Shown: positions 20,141-29,717, counted from the first letter of the stretch. The stretch: 64,000 nt of DNA from Arthrobacter sp. Leaf69 (GCF_001422645.1 NZ_LMLR01000011.1:317701-381700), one strand, 5' to 3'. The notes: generated from the sequence alone by a model not told the origin. Numbers and translations: made by a program.

Positions 20141-21553
20141 TTAGAACTTCACTGCTGCCGGGTCATCGTTCTTTGCGGTGGCTGCTTCTTCGGCAGCCGC
20201 TTCCTCGGAGGCGACTTCCTCGACGTCGGCCTCGGCACCTGCCTCAGCGGGAGCTTCCTCGCCGCCGGGGCGGACGAAGTCGCTGAGGTCAACCGTGTTG
20301 CCCTCGGAGTCGGTGACCTCGGCCTGGCCCAGGACCACGGCCAGCGCCTTGCGGCGGCGGACCTCGGAAACCATCATGGGAACCTGGCCGCTCTGATCGA
20401 TGATCTGGGCGAACTGGTTCGGGTCCATGCCGTACTGGCTGGCGGTGGTGACGATGTAGTCGATCAGCTCGTTCTGGCTGACATTGACTTCTTCCTTTTC
20501 CGCGATGGCGTCAAGGATGATCTCGTTCTGGAAGGCACGCTCGGTGTTGGCCTTGACCTCGGCGCGGTGCTCCTCGGTGTCGTGCTCGCCTTCGCCGTGG
20601 GCGTTCTCGGCGTTGAAGTGTTGCTCCAGCTGCTCTTCGACGACGGATTCCGGCACGGGAACCTCTACGAGCTCAACGAGCTTGTCGAGGACCTTGTCGC
20701 GGGCTTCAACGCCCTGCTCAACAACCTTGGATTCTGCAGCCTGCTTGGCGAGGTCCTCGCGGAGTTCAGCCAGCGTGTCGAACTCGGAGGCCAGCTGGGC
20801 GAAGTCATCGTCGGCCTCGGGGAGCTCGCGCTCCTTGACGGACTTGACGACGACCTTGACCTGCGCGGCCTCGCCGGCGTGCTCGCCGCCCACGAGGGTG
20901 GTGTCGAAGATGGCGTCCTCGTCGGCGCTGAGGCCGGTGACGGCCTCGTCGAGGCCCTCGAGCATGGTGCCGGCGCCGACCTGGTAGGACAGGCCCGTGG
21001 CGGAATCAACTTCGGCGCCGTCGATGGAGGCGGTGATGTCGATGGTCAGGAAGTCTTTGTCGGCCGCCGGGCGGTCGATGGACTTCAGCGTGCCGAAGCG
21101 GCCGCGGAGTTCGTCCAGGGCCTTGTCGACGTCGGCGTCGGTGGACTCAGCGGCGGCGACCTCTACCTTGATGCCGGCGTAGTCGGGCAGCTCGATCTCG
21201 GGGCGCACGTCAACCTCGGCGTGGAACTTGAGTTCACCGTCGGTGGCGGACGGGTCCGGAACCTCGGTGATTTCGACCTCGGGACGGCTCAGCGGGCGGA
21301 TGCCGGTTTCCTGGACGGCCGCCTGGTACCAGCCGTTGAGGCCTTCGTTGATGGCCGTCTCCAGCACGTAGCCGCGGCCAACGCGCTGGTCAATGAGCTT
21401 GGAGGGGACCTTGCCCTTGCGGAAACCGGGGACCTGGATCTGCGAAGCAACAGTCTTGTATGCCTCTGCGATGCTGGGCTTCAATTCCTCAAAGGGGACC
21501 TCAACATTGAGCTTGACCCGCGTGGGGGTGAGGTTCTCGACAGCGCTCTTCAC
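20141..21553 (-). CDS. tig: trigger factor
   Basis: Ribosome-associated chaperone and peptidyl-prolyl isomerase that meets nascent chains at the exit tunnel. 470 aa. The ribosome-docking signature GFRKGKVP is at about residues 44-51, the FKBP-type domain lies around 155-240, and a long helical C-terminal chaperone region follows, ending in an acidic Ala/Glu-rich tail. The start is GTG 21553 with AGGAG 11 nt upstream. tRNA-Pro is 68 nt upstream on the same strand, and clpP1 follows after the terminator, the usual tig-clp grouping. Confidence 0.97.
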   Translation of the reverse strand: MKSAVENLTPTRVKLNVEVPFEELKPSIAEAYKTVASQIQVPGFRKGKVPSKLIDQRVGRGYVLETAINEGLNGWYQAAVQETGIRPLSRPEVEITEVPDPSATDGELKFHAEVDVRPEIELPDYAGIKVEVAAAESTDADVDKALDELRGRFGTLKSIDRPAADKDFLTIDITASIDGAEVDSATGLSYQVGAGTMLEGLDEAVTGLSADEDAIFDTTLVGGEHAGEAAQVKVVVKSVKERELPEADDDFAQLASEFDTLAELREDLAKQAAESKVVEQGVEARDKVLDKLVELVEVPVPESVVEEQLEQHFNAENAHGEGEHDTEEHRAEVKANTERAFQNEIILDAIAEKEEVNVSQNELIDYIVTTASQYGMDPNQFAQIIDQSGQVPMMVSEVRRRKALAVVLGQAEVTDSEGNTVDLSDFVRPGGEEAPAEAGAEADVEEVASEEAAAEEAATAKNDDPAAVKF

Positions 21554-21620
21554 AGTCTAAGTACTCCTGGTTTTAGGGGGTGGGGTTCTGCACCGCCAAG
21601 GTCTGGCAGTACCTGCAGAG

Positions 21621-21695
21621 TCGGGGTGACAGGATTTGAACCTGCGACTTCCTGCTCCCAAAGCAGGTGCTCTAGCCAAGCTGAGCTACACCCCG
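21621..21695 (-). tRNA. tRNA-Pro (TGG)
   Basis: A full cloverleaf is seen on the minus strand: acceptor CGGGGTG/CACCCCG, D-arm AGCTCAG...GAGC, anticodon loop with TGG, T-loop GTTCAAATC, discriminator A. No CCA is encoded. Confidence 0.96.
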
Positions 21696-21709
21696 TAAGT
21701 GCACAGAAC

Positions 21710-21715
21710 AGTCTA
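21710..21715 (-). promoter_or_regulatory. -10 hexamer TAGACT of tRNA-Pro
   Basis: TAGACT ends 14 nt before the mature 5' end of tRNA-Pro on the minus strand; the -35 side is not clear. Confidence 0.45.
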
Positions 21716-21741
21716 CGGTCATATTGTGCCGGTTTGCACAT

Positions 21742-21771
21742 TTGACAGCGGGGCCCTGAATTGGGTTTAGT
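21742..21771 (+). promoter_or_regulatory. promoter of tRNA-Gly
   Basis: TTGACA at 21742-21747 is a perfect -35; TTTAGT at 21766-21771 after an 18-nt spacer is the likely -10. Mature tRNA-Gly begins 57 nt further on. Confidence 0.5.
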
Positions 21772-21828
21772 TGTATCCGGCTTCAACAGCCGCCCGGAAG
21801 TTTCGCAGGAAAGTTCCTGCAAATTCCC

Positions 21829-21899
21829 GGGGACGTAGCTTAATGGTAAAGCCTCAGTCTTCCAAACTGATTACGCGGGTTCGATTCCCGTCGTCCCCT
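21829..21899 (+). tRNA. tRNA-Gly (TCC)
   Basis: 71-nt cloverleaf with acceptor GGGGACG/CGTCCCC, D-arm TAGCTTAATGG, anticodon loop CTTCCAA (TCC), T-loop GTTCGATTC, discriminator T. No CCA is encoded. An intrinsic terminator follows. Confidence 0.96.
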
Positions 21900-21912
21900 C
21901 AGAAATATGACG

Positions 21913-21941
21913 AAAAAGCCCCTCCGCGGAGGGGCTTTTTT
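21913..21941 (+). terminator. tRNA-Gly terminator
   Basis: AAAAAGCCCCTCCGCGGAGGGGCTTTTTT-type stem-loop: the palindromic GC core with a run of six T. Confidence 0.93.
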
Positions 21942-21959
21942 CGTGTCCAAGCCATCGAC

Positions 21960-22007
21960 TGCTCCATAACTGCCCTTCTGGCGGGTCAGAAGGGCAGTTA
22001 TGGAGCA
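21960..22007. terminator. perfect 20-bp hairpin between convergent tRNA-Gly and nei-like gene
   Basis: Arms 21960-21979 and 21988-22007 are exact complements around an 8-nt loop; no T-run follows. The plus side already has its own terminator, so this one may serve the minus-strand gene or act as a 3'-end barrier. Confidence 0.65.
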
Positions 22008-22035
22008 ATCGACGCGGCTGGCCCCACGGGCAGGC

Positions 22036-22971
22036 TCACGGCGCCTGGCAGGCCGGGCACCAGTAGAGCTTGCGGGCGCCGAGTTCGGTCAGGGCCACCG
22101 GGGTTCCGCAGTCACGGCAGTCGAGGCCGTGCCGGCGGTAAACGAAGTGTGACTGCTCCGGAACGGGCAAAGATGCGGGCAGGCCAACCGGAGATGCGCC
22201 GCCGGACGCATCCCCGCCTACCCCGCTCCAGTAGCGCGGGGGTGTGGTGATGATCCGGCCGTCGCGGACGCCGTCGGACATCATGCCAACGGTGTCGTCC
22301 CAGAGCCGCCGCGCCGTGTCCGCGGGGAGTCCGGCCCCGGGCAGCCACGGGTGCAGGCCCTGCCGGAAGAGCAGCTCGGCGCGGTAGACATTGCCGATCC
22401 CGGCTATCACTTTCTGGTCCATCAGCAAGGCAGCGAGCGGCGTCCGCCTGGCCAGGATCGCGGCGGCAAAGGCGTCCCGGTCGCCGGGAAGGTTCCGCAG
22501 CGGATCGGGGCCGAGCCGTGCCAGCACGGCGGCCGCCTCGGCCTCCGTGATCGCCGCGCACGTGGTGGCGCCCCGGAGGTCGGCCCAGCCGTGGGTGCCG
22601 GCGAGCCGGACGCGGACGGCCCCGACCGGAGCGGGCGGGCCCGCGTACGCTGCCGGCCCGCCGCCGTCGTCGTAGAGCTCCCGCTCCCCCACCTTGCGGG
22701 GCGCGCCGATACTGGACGCGCCGCGGAAGTGGTCGTCGCCGCCGAAGTCCCAAGCGCCGTAGAGCCCCAGATGGACGTGCAGGATGAGCCCGTGCTCGAA
22801 CTCCAGGAAGAGGTGCTTCCCGTGCGCCACGGAGCCGGTGAGCGTGTGGCCGTCCAGCAGCGCCGCGCCCTGGGTGAACCGGCCCTGCGGACTGGAGACC
22901 GCGAGCCGCTCCCCGACAAAAACGTCCCCGAACTGGCGGGCCAGCCGGTGGACGGAATGCCCTTCCGGCAC
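22036..22971 (-). CDS. Fpg/Nei-family DNA glycosylase-AP lyase
   Basis: Base-excision repair enzyme of 311 aa acting on oxidised bases. After removal of the start residue, Pro2 is the catalytic nucleophile and Glu3 the partner (PEGHSVHRLARQ). The helix-two-turn-helix is around KVIAGIGNVYRAELLFRQG, and a C-terminal zinc finger is present as CRDCG...CPAC. The PEGHSVHR beginning is typical of actinobacterial Nei2-type proteins rather than MutM (PELPEVE). The start is GTG 22971, which shares one base with the rpiB stop (TAGTG), so the two are translationally coupled. Confidence 0.93.
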   Translation of the reverse strand: MPEGHSVHRLARQFGDVFVGERLAVSSPQGRFTQGAALLDGHTLTGSVAHGKHLFLEFEHGLILHVHLGLYGAWDFGGDDHFRGASSIGAPRKVGERELYDDGGGPAAYAGPPAPVGAVRVRLAGTHGWADLRGATTCAAITEAEAAAVLARLGPDPLRNLPGDRDAFAAAILARRTPLAALLMDQKVIAGIGNVYRAELLFRQGLHPWLPGAGLPADTARRLWDDTVGMMSDGVRDGRIITTPPRYWSGVGGDASGGASPVGLPASLPVPEQSHFVYRRHGLDCRDCGTPVALTELGARKLYWCPACQAP

Positions 22972-23477
22972 TAGTCGACGACCTCGCCGGTGCGCTCGTA
23001 GGTGGCGATCTTGCCAATGCGGCGGACGTGGCGCTCGTCGTTGCTGAAGGGTTCGGCCAGGAAGGCCTCGATGATGTCGGTGGCTTCCGCGACGCTGTGC
23101 TGGCGGCCGCCGACGGCCACCACATTGGCATCGTTGTGCTCACGCGCCAGCTTCGCGGTGGAGAGGTTCCAGGCCAGCGCGGCGCGGACTCCCTTGACCT
23201 TGTTGGCGGCAATCTGCTCGCCGTTGCCGGAGCCGCCCAGCACGATGCCGAGGGCGCTGGTGCCGGCTTCCTGGTCCGCCACAACAGCGAGGGCGGCGTT
23301 GATGCAGAAGGAGGGGTAGTCATCCAGCGCGTCATAGGCCTTGGGTCCGTGGTCGACTACCTCGTAGCCCTGGGCGGTGAGGTGGCTGACGAGGTGGGCG
23401 CTGAGTTCCATGCCGGCGTGGTCGGTGGCGATGTGCACGCGCGGGAGGTCGGAGGGGGTCACGGCGGATCCGTTCAA
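22971..23477 (-). CDS. rpiB: ribose-5-phosphate isomerase B
   Basis: Interconverts ribose-5-phosphate and ribulose-5-phosphate (RpiB/LacAB fold). Substrate-binding motifs IATDHAGMELS and VLGGSGNGEQIAANKV are seen; the latter has Glu where the E. coli enzyme uses a Cys region, as in the mycobacterial type. The C-terminus is R/E-rich with HVRRIGKI. The frame opens with TTG 23477 (168 aa), but GTG 23462 would give the usual N-terminal length, and neither has a strong ribosome site. It overlaps the following glycosylase gene by one base. Confidence 0.93.
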   Translation of the reverse strand: MNGSAVTPSDLPRVHIATDHAGMELSAHLVSHLTAQGYEVVDHGPKAYDALDDYPSFCINAALAVVADQEAGTSALGIVLGGSGNGEQIAANKVKGVRAALAWNLSTAKLAREHNDANVVAVGGRQHSVAEATDIIEAFLAEPFSNDERHVRRIGKIATYERTGEVVD

Positions 23478-23581
23478 TCGGGCAGGCCCGTGCGGTCACG
23501 TGGGCTGCTGGTGCGGGTTGGGGGCTGCTTCCAGCCTACTAGGGCCCGGGCCGGCAGGGAGGGCCGCCGGCGTCGCGGACT

Positions 23582-24583
23582 TCACATATCTGCGGAGCCG
23601 CCGGTCCGGCGGGCCCGTGCTGCCACCCGCGAGAGCACCTGCGCCACGTTGTCCGCCGTCGTGGCACTGCCGCCGCTGACGGTCAGGGTCCGCCCGTCAG
23701 AGCGGTCGACGACGACGGCGGGCCCGCTGCTGACCAGCAGGGCCGTCGCCGTGCCGCGGCTCCGGTAGCCCCAGCCGCCATAGTCAGCCGCTTTGACCTC
23801 TTTCGGCGTCGCCGCCTCAATGGCAGCGGCCGGCACGTCCATCACCCTGACGAAACCCGCGGCGAAAACCCGCAGGCCGCTCCGGTCCACCCTGATCCGG
23901 GCGAACAGGCACGCGGCAGCCAGCAGGGCAAGGGCTACCAGCAGGGCAGCCAGCCAGGGCACGGCGATCGTGAGGAGGGCGGCAGGAAGCACGGTTGCGA
24001 TTCCGAGCATCACAAAGACCGAGCTGCGGGCGTGGACCCACAGGCTCACGTAATCACGGGCCAGGTCCGGATCCAGTTCGCGGGCCAGCGCCGCTTCCAT
24101 GGCGCGGTCGTCATCCGTGGACCAGCGCTCGTCGGCTTTGAAGACGAAGCCCATCACAAAGCCCAGGCCCACGGCGGCGCCGCTGCCCATGGCGAGCACG
24201 GCGACGTCCACCTGCGCCTGGTCTGCCTCCTCCAGCCCCAGTTGCCCGACCAGCACGGCGGCAAGGACTGTGACGATGAAGAGGCTCACGAACAGGCCGG
24301 TACCCATCATGATCCGGCGCATAATGGCCGGGCGGGACAGCGGGACGGCCTGGACCAGCACCGCCCAGCCGATCAGCACGATCATGGCCGCACCGGCCCC
24401 GACGACGGCCCCGAAGGGCGCGAAGTCCACGGCGGTTCCCCCGGCCCAGCGCACCGCCAGCGGCTCGGGCAGATCCGGGCGGACGAGGAAAGCGCACACC
24501 ACAAACGCGGCTGCGAGCATCAGGGGGAACCCCACAGCGAAACGCAGCGCCCTGGCATCGACGGAGTCTCGAAGCTTTCCCAT
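23582..24583 (-). CDS. DUF1648-containing membrane protein
   Basis: About 333 aa from ATG 24583. A first hydrophobic segment is followed by a DUF1648-like segment (PDLPEPLAVRWAGGTAVDF), then two or three membrane helices (VVGAGAAMIVLIGW, SLFIVTVLAAVLVG), a helix pair near 210-245, and a C-terminal cytoplasmic domain with alternating beta pattern. Related proteins include the SdpI/DUF1648 group, but the match here is partial and no function can be given. A longer frame to 24640 reaches into the pepN promoter zone and has no ribosome site. pepN is divergent. Confidence 0.8.
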   Translation of the reverse strand: MGKLRDSVDARALRFAVGFPLMLAAAFVVCAFLVRPDLPEPLAVRWAGGTAVDFAPFGAVVGAGAAMIVLIGWAVLVQAVPLSRPAIMRRIMMGTGLFVSLFIVTVLAAVLVGQLGLEEADQAQVDVAVLAMGSGAAVGLGFVMGFVFKADERWSTDDDRAMEAALARELDPDLARDYVSLWVHARSSVFVMLGIATVLPAALLTIAVPWLAALLVALALLAAACLFARIRVDRSGLRVFAAGFVRVMDVPAAAIEAATPKEVKAADYGGWGYRSRGTATALLVSSGPAVVVDRSDGRTLTVSGGSATTADNVAQVLSRVAARARRTGGSADM

Positions 24584-24719
24584 ATCCCTAACGCTACTCC
24601 CGGCGATTCCACGTTCGGTAACCGGGTGTGACGCAGGCAACTTGCCAAGAGCCGCAGAAGTGAAAGAATGATTTCACAGTATCGAGTTCCCACCCCTAAG
24701 CATCCCTGGAGGCCCCACT

Positions 24720-27284
24720 TTGCCCGGAATGAACCTGACGCGCGCCGAGGCACGCGACCGCGCCGAACTTATCGCCGTCGACTCCTACGAGGTCGAACTC
24801 GACCTGACCCGCGGGGAGAAAGTCTTCGGCACCACCACCGCCGTGAAGTTCACGGCCAAGCCGGGGTCCTCGACCTTCATCGACGCGGTCACCGACGCCG
24901 TGCAGAGCGTGACCCTGAACGGCCGCGAACTCGACCCGGCCGAGGTCTCCGACGGCGTCCGCATCCAGCTGCCGGATCTCGCGGCGGACAACGAGCTGCT
25001 GGTCGTCGCCGAAGCCCCGTACATGAACACGGGCGAAGGGCTGCACCGCTTCGTGGACCCGGTGGACCACGAGGTATACCTCTACACCCAGTTCGAGGTT
25101 CCGGATTCCCGCCGGATGTTCGCTGTGTTTGAACAGCCCGACCTCAAGGCCAGCTTCACGTTCACAGTCATCGCCCCCTCACACTGGGATGTCATCTCCA
25201 ACTCCCCCACCCCGGCGCCGGTGGAGACCATCCCCGGCACGGACGGCGGCGCCCGCTCCGTCTGGGAATTCACCCCCACGCCGCGGCTCTCCTCCTACGT
25301 CACGGCCCTGATCGCCGGGCCGTACCAGTCCGTCCGCAGCGAAGTGGTCTCCGCCGACGGAAAGGTCACGCCGCTGGGCGTCTTCGCCCGCAAATCGCTG
25401 ATGCAGTACCTGGACGCGGACAACATCTTCGAGCTCACCCGCCAGGGCTTCGAGTTCTTCGAGGCACAGTTCGGCTGCCCGTACCCGTTCGAGAAGTACG
25501 ACCAGCTCTTCGTCCCGGAGTTCAACGCCGGGGCCATGGAGAACGCCGGCGCCGTCACCATCCTGGAAGGCTACGTCTTCCGCAGCAAGGTCACAGACGC
25601 CCAGGTGGAACGCCGTGCCATTACCGTGCTCCACGAACTCGCCCACATGTGGTTCGGGGACCTCGTGACGATGCGCTGGTGGAACGACCTCTGGCTCAAT
25701 GAGTCCTTCGCCGAGTACATGTCCCACCTGGCCGCCGTGGAAAACACCCGGTTCGACCACGCCTGGACCACCTTCGCCTCGGTGGAGAAGTCCTGGGCCT
25801 ACCGGCAGGACCAGCTCCCCACAACACACCCGATCTTCGCCGAGATCAACGACCTAGAGGACGTTGAGGTCAACTTCGACGGCATCACTTACGCCAAGGG
25901 CGCCTCGGTGCTGCGCCAGCTGGTCGCCTGGGTGGGTCCGGAGGAGTTTATGGCCGGCGTCCGCGAGTACTTCAGCAAGCATGCCTGGCAGAACACCGAG
26001 CTCAGCGACCTCATGGCCGAACTCGAAAAGTCCAGCGGCCGCGACCTGGACCAGTGGGGCCGGCTCTGGCTGGAGACCGCCGGGGTCAACACGCTCAAGC
26101 CCGAGCTGTCCGTCGGCGGGGACGGCACCATCTCCTCCTTCGCGATCCTGCAGTCCGCCACCGAGGCCCAGCCCACCCTGCGCCCGCACCGGCTCGCCGT
26201 CGGCTTCTACAACCTCAACGGCGCCGGGAAGCTGGAACGCGTCCACCGCGAGGAACTCGACGTCGATGGCGCGCGCACCGAGGTGCCGGCGCTGGCCGGA
26301 CTGGCCCAGCCGGACCTGATCCTGCTCAACGACGACGATCTCGCCTACGCCAAGGTCCGGCTCGACCCGAAGTCGCTGGCCACCGCCACGGCTCACCTCA
26401 AGGACTTCAGCCAGAGCCTCCCCCGCACCCTCGTGTGGGGCTCGGCCTGGGATGCGGCCCGCGACGGCGAAACCCCCGCCCGCGGCTACGTGGAACTGAT
26501 CCTGGCCAACATCGCCGAAGAATCCGATTCGTCAGTGATCCTGGTCCAGCTGCGCCAGCTGGCCACCGCGCTGAACTTCTACGTGGCCGCGGAACACAAG
26601 GAAGCCACCGCAATCGCGGCCGCCGACCGGCTCTGGGACCTCGCCTCGGGCGTCCCGGCCGGCTCCGACGCGCAGCTGCAGTTCGTCAAGTCCTATGCCC
26701 TGCTGGCCCGCAGCGCGTCCCAGCTGGACACCGTGTCCGGGCTGCTGGAGGGCAGCCTGACACTGGAGGGCCTCACCATGGACCAGGACCTGCGCTGGGA
26801 ACTGATCACCTCCCTCGTTGTCGGCGGCCGGGCCGGGCAGGACGCGATCGATGCCGAACTCGAGCACGACAACACCGCCACCGGGCAGAACGCGGCGGCC
26901 CTCGCCACGGCGGCCATTCCGACACCCGAGGCCAAGGCCGCGGCCTGGGACTCGATTGTGGTCAAGGGCGAGCTGTCCAACGCTCTCCAGGGCTCGGCCG
27001 TCAGCGGCTTCACCCGGGTGCTCGACACGTCCCTGCTGGAGCCCTACGCCGGGAAGTACTTCGACGCCGTCCCGGGCATCGTCAAGGAGCGCACGCACGC
27101 GCTGGCGCAGCAGATCGTCGTCGGGCTCTACCCGGCGCAGCTGACCACGCAGGCCACCGTCGACCGGACCGATGAGTTCCTTGCCGCGCTGCCGGAGGAC
27201 AGCGCCGCCCTGCGGCGGATGATGCTGGAGAACCGCGACGGCGTGGCGCGCGCCTTGCGCGCCCGCCAGGCCGACGCCGGGTAG
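24720..27284 (+). CDS. pepN: aminopeptidase N (M1 metallopeptidase)
   Basis: Zinc aminopeptidase that removes N-terminal residues from peptides in the cytosol. 854 aa. The exopeptidase motif GAMEN is near residue 271, the zinc motif HELAHMW near 304-310, and the third ligand Glu in NESFAEY near 327. The large helical C-terminal ERAP1-like domain follows. TTG 24720 is chosen as start because GGAGG lies 7-8 nt upstream and the next ATG (24729) is too far from it; the length fits M. tuberculosis PepN. AAGAAT at 24664 is a likely -10. A terminator follows. Confidence 0.96.
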   Translation: MPGMNLTRAEARDRAELIAVDSYEVELDLTRGEKVFGTTTAVKFTAKPGSSTFIDAVTDAVQSVTLNGRELDPAEVSDGVRIQLPDLAADNELLVVAEAPYMNTGEGLHRFVDPVDHEVYLYTQFEVPDSRRMFAVFEQPDLKASFTFTVIAPSHWDVISNSPTPAPVETIPGTDGGARSVWEFTPTPRLSSYVTALIAGPYQSVRSEVVSADGKVTPLGVFARKSLMQYLDADNIFELTRQGFEFFEAQFGCPYPFEKYDQLFVPEFNAGAMENAGAVTILEGYVFRSKVTDAQVERRAITVLHELAHMWFGDLVTMRWWNDLWLNESFAEYMSHLAAVENTRFDHAWTTFASVEKSWAYRQDQLPTTHPIFAEINDLEDVEVNFDGITYAKGASVLRQLVAWVGPEEFMAGVREYFSKHAWQNTELSDLMAELEKSSGRDLDQWGRLWLETAGVNTLKPELSVGGDGTISSFAILQSATEAQPTLRPHRLAVGFYNLNGAGKLERVHREELDVDGARTEVPALAGLAQPDLILLNDDDLAYAKVRLDPKSLATATAHLKDFSQSLPRTLVWGSAWDAARDGETPARGYVELILANIAEESDSSVILVQLRQLATALNFYVAAEHKEATAIAAADRLWDLASGVPAGSDAQLQFVKSYALLARSASQLDTVSGLLEGSLTLEGLTMDQDLRWELITSLVVGGRAGQDAIDAELEHDNTATGQNAAALATAAIPTPEAKAAAWDSIVVKGELSNALQGSAVSGFTRVLDTSLLEPYAGKYFDAVPGIVKERTHALAQQIVVGLYPAQLTTQATVDRTDEFLAALPEDSAALRRMMLENRDGVARALRARQADAG

Positions 27285-27304
27285 GCATCTGCCCCCGCAA
27301 CCCC

Positions 27305-27345
27305 GGAACCCCGGCGCTCTCATAGGGCGCCGGGGTTCCTTCGTT
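27305..27345 (+). terminator. pepN terminator
   Basis: 13-bp stem GGAACCCCGGCGC / GCGCCGGGGTTCC (27305-27317, 27327-27339) followed by TTCGTT. It ends just before the OsmC promoter. Confidence 0.85.
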
Positions 27346-27346
27346 C

Positions 27347-27352
27347 TAGGCT
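27347..27352 (+). promoter_or_regulatory. -10 hexamer TAGGCT, leaderless OsmC start
   Basis: Ends 6 nt before ATG 27359. Confidence 0.65.
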
Positions 27353-27358
27353 GGACCC

Positions 27359-27844
27359 ATGAGCCTCGATGAACACCGCTACGCGCTGACCGTCCGCTGG
27401 ACCGGGAACCTGGGCGAGGGGACGGCGTCGTACCGCGGCTATTCCCGCGACCACGACGTCGAGATCCCCGGGCTGCCCGTGCTGCACGGCTCCGCGGACC
27501 CCACCTTCCACGGGGACCGGACCCGCTACAACCCGGAACAGCTGCTGCTCGCGGCCCTGTCGCAGTGCCACATGCTGTCCTTCCTGCACGTCGCCGTGAA
27601 GCACGGGGTGGTGGTGACGGCGTACGAGGACCGGGCCGAGGGACTGATGCGGACCAACCGGGACGGCAGCGGACAGTTTGAATCGGTGACGCTCAAGCCC
27701 CGGGTGACCCTGGCGGCTCCGGCGACGGAGGAACTCCTGGAGGAACTCCACGCCGGGGCCAACCAGGTCTGCTTCATCGCCCGGAGCGTCAACTTCCCGG
27801 TGCTGCACGAGCCGAGCGCCGTGGTCGCCGGCCAGGCGGGCTGA
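27359..27844 (+). CDS. OsmC/Ohr family protein
   Basis: 161-aa protein of the OsmC peroxidase fold, which reduces organic hydroperoxides with two conserved cysteines. The first is in LSQCHMLSFLHVA (about residue 69) and the second in NQVCFIARSVN (about 139). The N-terminal strand block and PEQLLLAALSQCH are typical. It is closer to the YhfA/OsmC-like branch than to Ohr. The start codon sits right at the predicted transcription start. Confidence 0.9.
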   Translation: MSLDEHRYALTVRWTGNLGEGTASYRGYSRDHDVEIPGLPVLHGSADPTFHGDRTRYNPEQLLLAALSQCHMLSFLHVAVKHGVVVTAYEDRAEGLMRTNRDGSGQFESVTLKPRVTLAAPATEELLEELHAGANQVCFIARSVNFPVLHEPSAVVAGQAG

Positions 27845-27900
27845 ACGGACCAGCCGGCCTGAAGGGCCCAGCCGTGCCCTCGGCCGGAACCGGGAAGCCC

Positions 27901-28911
27901 CTATTGGGCGTTGGCGGCTTGGTACTCGGACAGGATCCGGCGTTCCGTTTCCGGGCTCATCCCGGCTTTGCGTTCACGGCCGAGCCCGCGGCGGCGCTCG
28001 TCCGTCAGCATGTCCCGCAGCGTGTCCGTCCACGGCCGGGTGCGCAGCCCGGCTGCACGGGCGGCTGCGTTGCTGCGGGTCGCGAATCCCTCGTGGCCCG
28101 GCGGCAGCCATAAGGGCAGCGAGTCCGGGCCCGCCCAGTAGTTCGCACCGCGGGACGCCAGCCAGTCCGACGGAGCGGCAACCATCCCGGCGTCGCCCCC
28201 GGCGAGCTGCCGGGATTCCTCGAGGTACGCAGCGAACTGCACCGGCTCACCGACCGCGTTCAGCGCCCCGGTGGTCCCGCTTTCGGCAGCGGTGAGAATC
28301 CAGGCCGCGAGGTCACGGACGTCAATGACCTGGGTGGCGTCCGCGGGGATGTCCGGGACCAGGACGGGACCGGCGTCCCGGGCGAAGCGGGCCGGCCAGT
28401 ATCCGTAGCGGTCCGAGCCGTCGCCCGGGCCGCCGATGAGTCCGGCCCGGCAGAGGTGGGCCCTGTCCCCGGCGAGCTCCGTGGTCCAGTGCTCGATCGC
28501 CGCCTTGGCCTCGCCGTAGTTCCCGGCGGTGAGCTCCGTGCCGGGCGGGAGCGGCGCCAAAACACCGGCGTCTTCGGCCGCGCCGGCCACGGAATGGTCC
28601 GCGTAGACGGAGCAGCTGGAGACGAAGGTCCAGTGCCCGGCGGAGCGCGCCAGCGCCTCCAGCGCCTCCCGCGCCTGGTCCGGGTCCCGGGACACGTCGA
28701 CGACGGCGTCCCACCCGCCGTCGGACGCCTCCGTGGCGGCCGAATACGCGGCGGCCCCCTCCGAGCGGTCGGCCCTCAGCCAGGCGGCGCCGTCGGGCGG
28801 GACGGACACTGTTCCGCGCGCCAGGCAGGTGACGTCGTGACCGGCGGCCACTGCCTGCCGGGCTATTTCTGCTGAGAGGAAGGCCGTGCCCCCAAGTACC
28901 AGGATGCGCAT
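27901..28911 (-). CDS. NAD-dependent epimerase/dehydratase family protein
   Basis: 336-aa extended-SDR protein. The nucleotide motif is GGTAFLS (residues 8-14) in place of GxxGxxG, a variant common in the isoflavone-reductase/CSP41-like branch. Later segments include FVSSCSVY (active-site Ser region), NYGEAKAAIE (YxxxK-type Tyr/Lys) and DVRDLAAWIL. Substrate is unknown; the sequence does not point to a particular sugar. TACCGT ends 6 nt before the ATG, so the mRNA is probably leaderless. It is divergent from the MscS gene. Confidence 0.88.
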   Translation of the reverse strand: MRILVLGGTAFLSAEIARQAVAAGHDVTCLARGTVSVPPDGAAWLRADRSEGAAAYSAATEASDGGWDAVVDVSRDPDQAREALEALARSAGHWTFVSSCSVYADHSVAGAAEDAGVLAPLPPGTELTAGNYGEAKAAIEHWTTELAGDRAHLCRAGLIGGPGDGSDRYGYWPARFARDAGPVLVPDIPADATQVIDVRDLAAWILTAAESGTTGALNAVGEPVQFAAYLEESRQLAGGDAGMVAAPSDWLASRGANYWAGPDSLPLWLPPGHEGFATRSNAAARAAGLRTRPWTDTLRDMLTDERRRGLGRERKAGMSPETERRILSEYQAANAQ

Positions 28912-28917
28912 GGGGCC

Positions 28918-28923
28918 ACGGTA
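28918..28923 (-). promoter_or_regulatory. -10 hexamer TACCGT, leaderless epimerase start
   Basis: Ends 6 nt before ATG 28911. Confidence 0.5.
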
Positions 28924-29047
28924 CGGCGCTAATGTTGAATGAGACCAGAGTGTTATGCGCCCGGCGAACGCCGGCCGGCCCTCAGGACGCGAAGCCCGGC
29001 GCTACCGGCCGGCAGCAGAAACACAGCCACTAGGAGTACCCCCGCCG

Positions 29048-29713
29048 ATGTTCAGCATGACCACCGAACCCATCACCCCGCCGGACATGTCGGCCATGTC
29101 GGAAATCAACGTGGCGGGTGTCCTCATCAGCCTGGGGGTCGGCATCACCGTGTGGTTGGTGGCGTCCTTCATGATCTCCGTCATCACCAAGCGCATCGCC
29201 GCAGGATCCACCTTCTTCAAAAAACCGTACTTCCGCTGGGCGGCGCCCGCGCTCCGCGCGCTGGAGCACGAACGCCGGGTCCAGCGGGCCCACACCATCG
29301 GAGCGTTGCTCCGGAGCGTCGTGGGCGTCCTCATCTCGGTCCTCACCAGCGTGTACGTGCTCAAGAACCTGAACGTGGACGTCGCTCCCATCCTGACCAG
29401 CGTCGGAATCCTCGGTATCGCCATCGGCTTCGGCGCCCAGCAGCTCATCCGTGACTTCCTCGCCGGCGTCTTCATCACCATCGAGGACCAGTACGGCATC
29501 GGCGACATCATCGAGACCTCCGAGGTGGTGGGCACGGTGGAGGCCATGAACCTGAGGATCACCCGGGTCCGGTCGGAGGACGGCACTATCTGGTACCTGC
29601 GCAACGGTGAAATCCTGCGGGTGGGCAACCGCTCCCAGGGCAACTACATCCCGCCCGTCACACCGCCGGAGGGCGAGGCGGACAACGCCCCCCAGCAGAA
29701 AGCCGGAGAATAG
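29048..29713 (+). CDS. MscS-type mechanosensitive channel
   Basis: About 221-aa small-conductance channel protein. A first transmembrane helix (VAGVLISLGVGITVWLVASFM) is followed by two more, the last being the pore-lining Gly/Ala-rich helix ILTSVGILGIAIGFGAQQLIRDFLAG. The beta domain IEDQYGIGDIIE...VGTVEAMNLRIT...GTIWYLRNGEI is the MscS signature. It ends shortly after that domain, so the C-terminal alpha/beta vestibule is absent or very short. AGGAG lies 11 nt before the ATG at 29048; a second ATG at 29057 is possible. The globin gene starts 4 nt after its stop. Confidence 0.93.
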   Translation: MFSMTTEPITPPDMSAMSEINVAGVLISLGVGITVWLVASFMISVITKRIAAGSTFFKKPYFRWAAPALRALEHERRVQRAHTIGALLRSVVGVLISVLTSVYVLKNLNVDVAPILTSVGILGIAIGFGAQQLIRDFLAGVFITIEDQYGIGDIIETSEVVGTVEAMNLRITRVRSEDGTIWYLRNGEILRVGNRSQGNYIPPVTPPEGEADNAPQQKAGE

Positions 29714-29717
29714 GGCC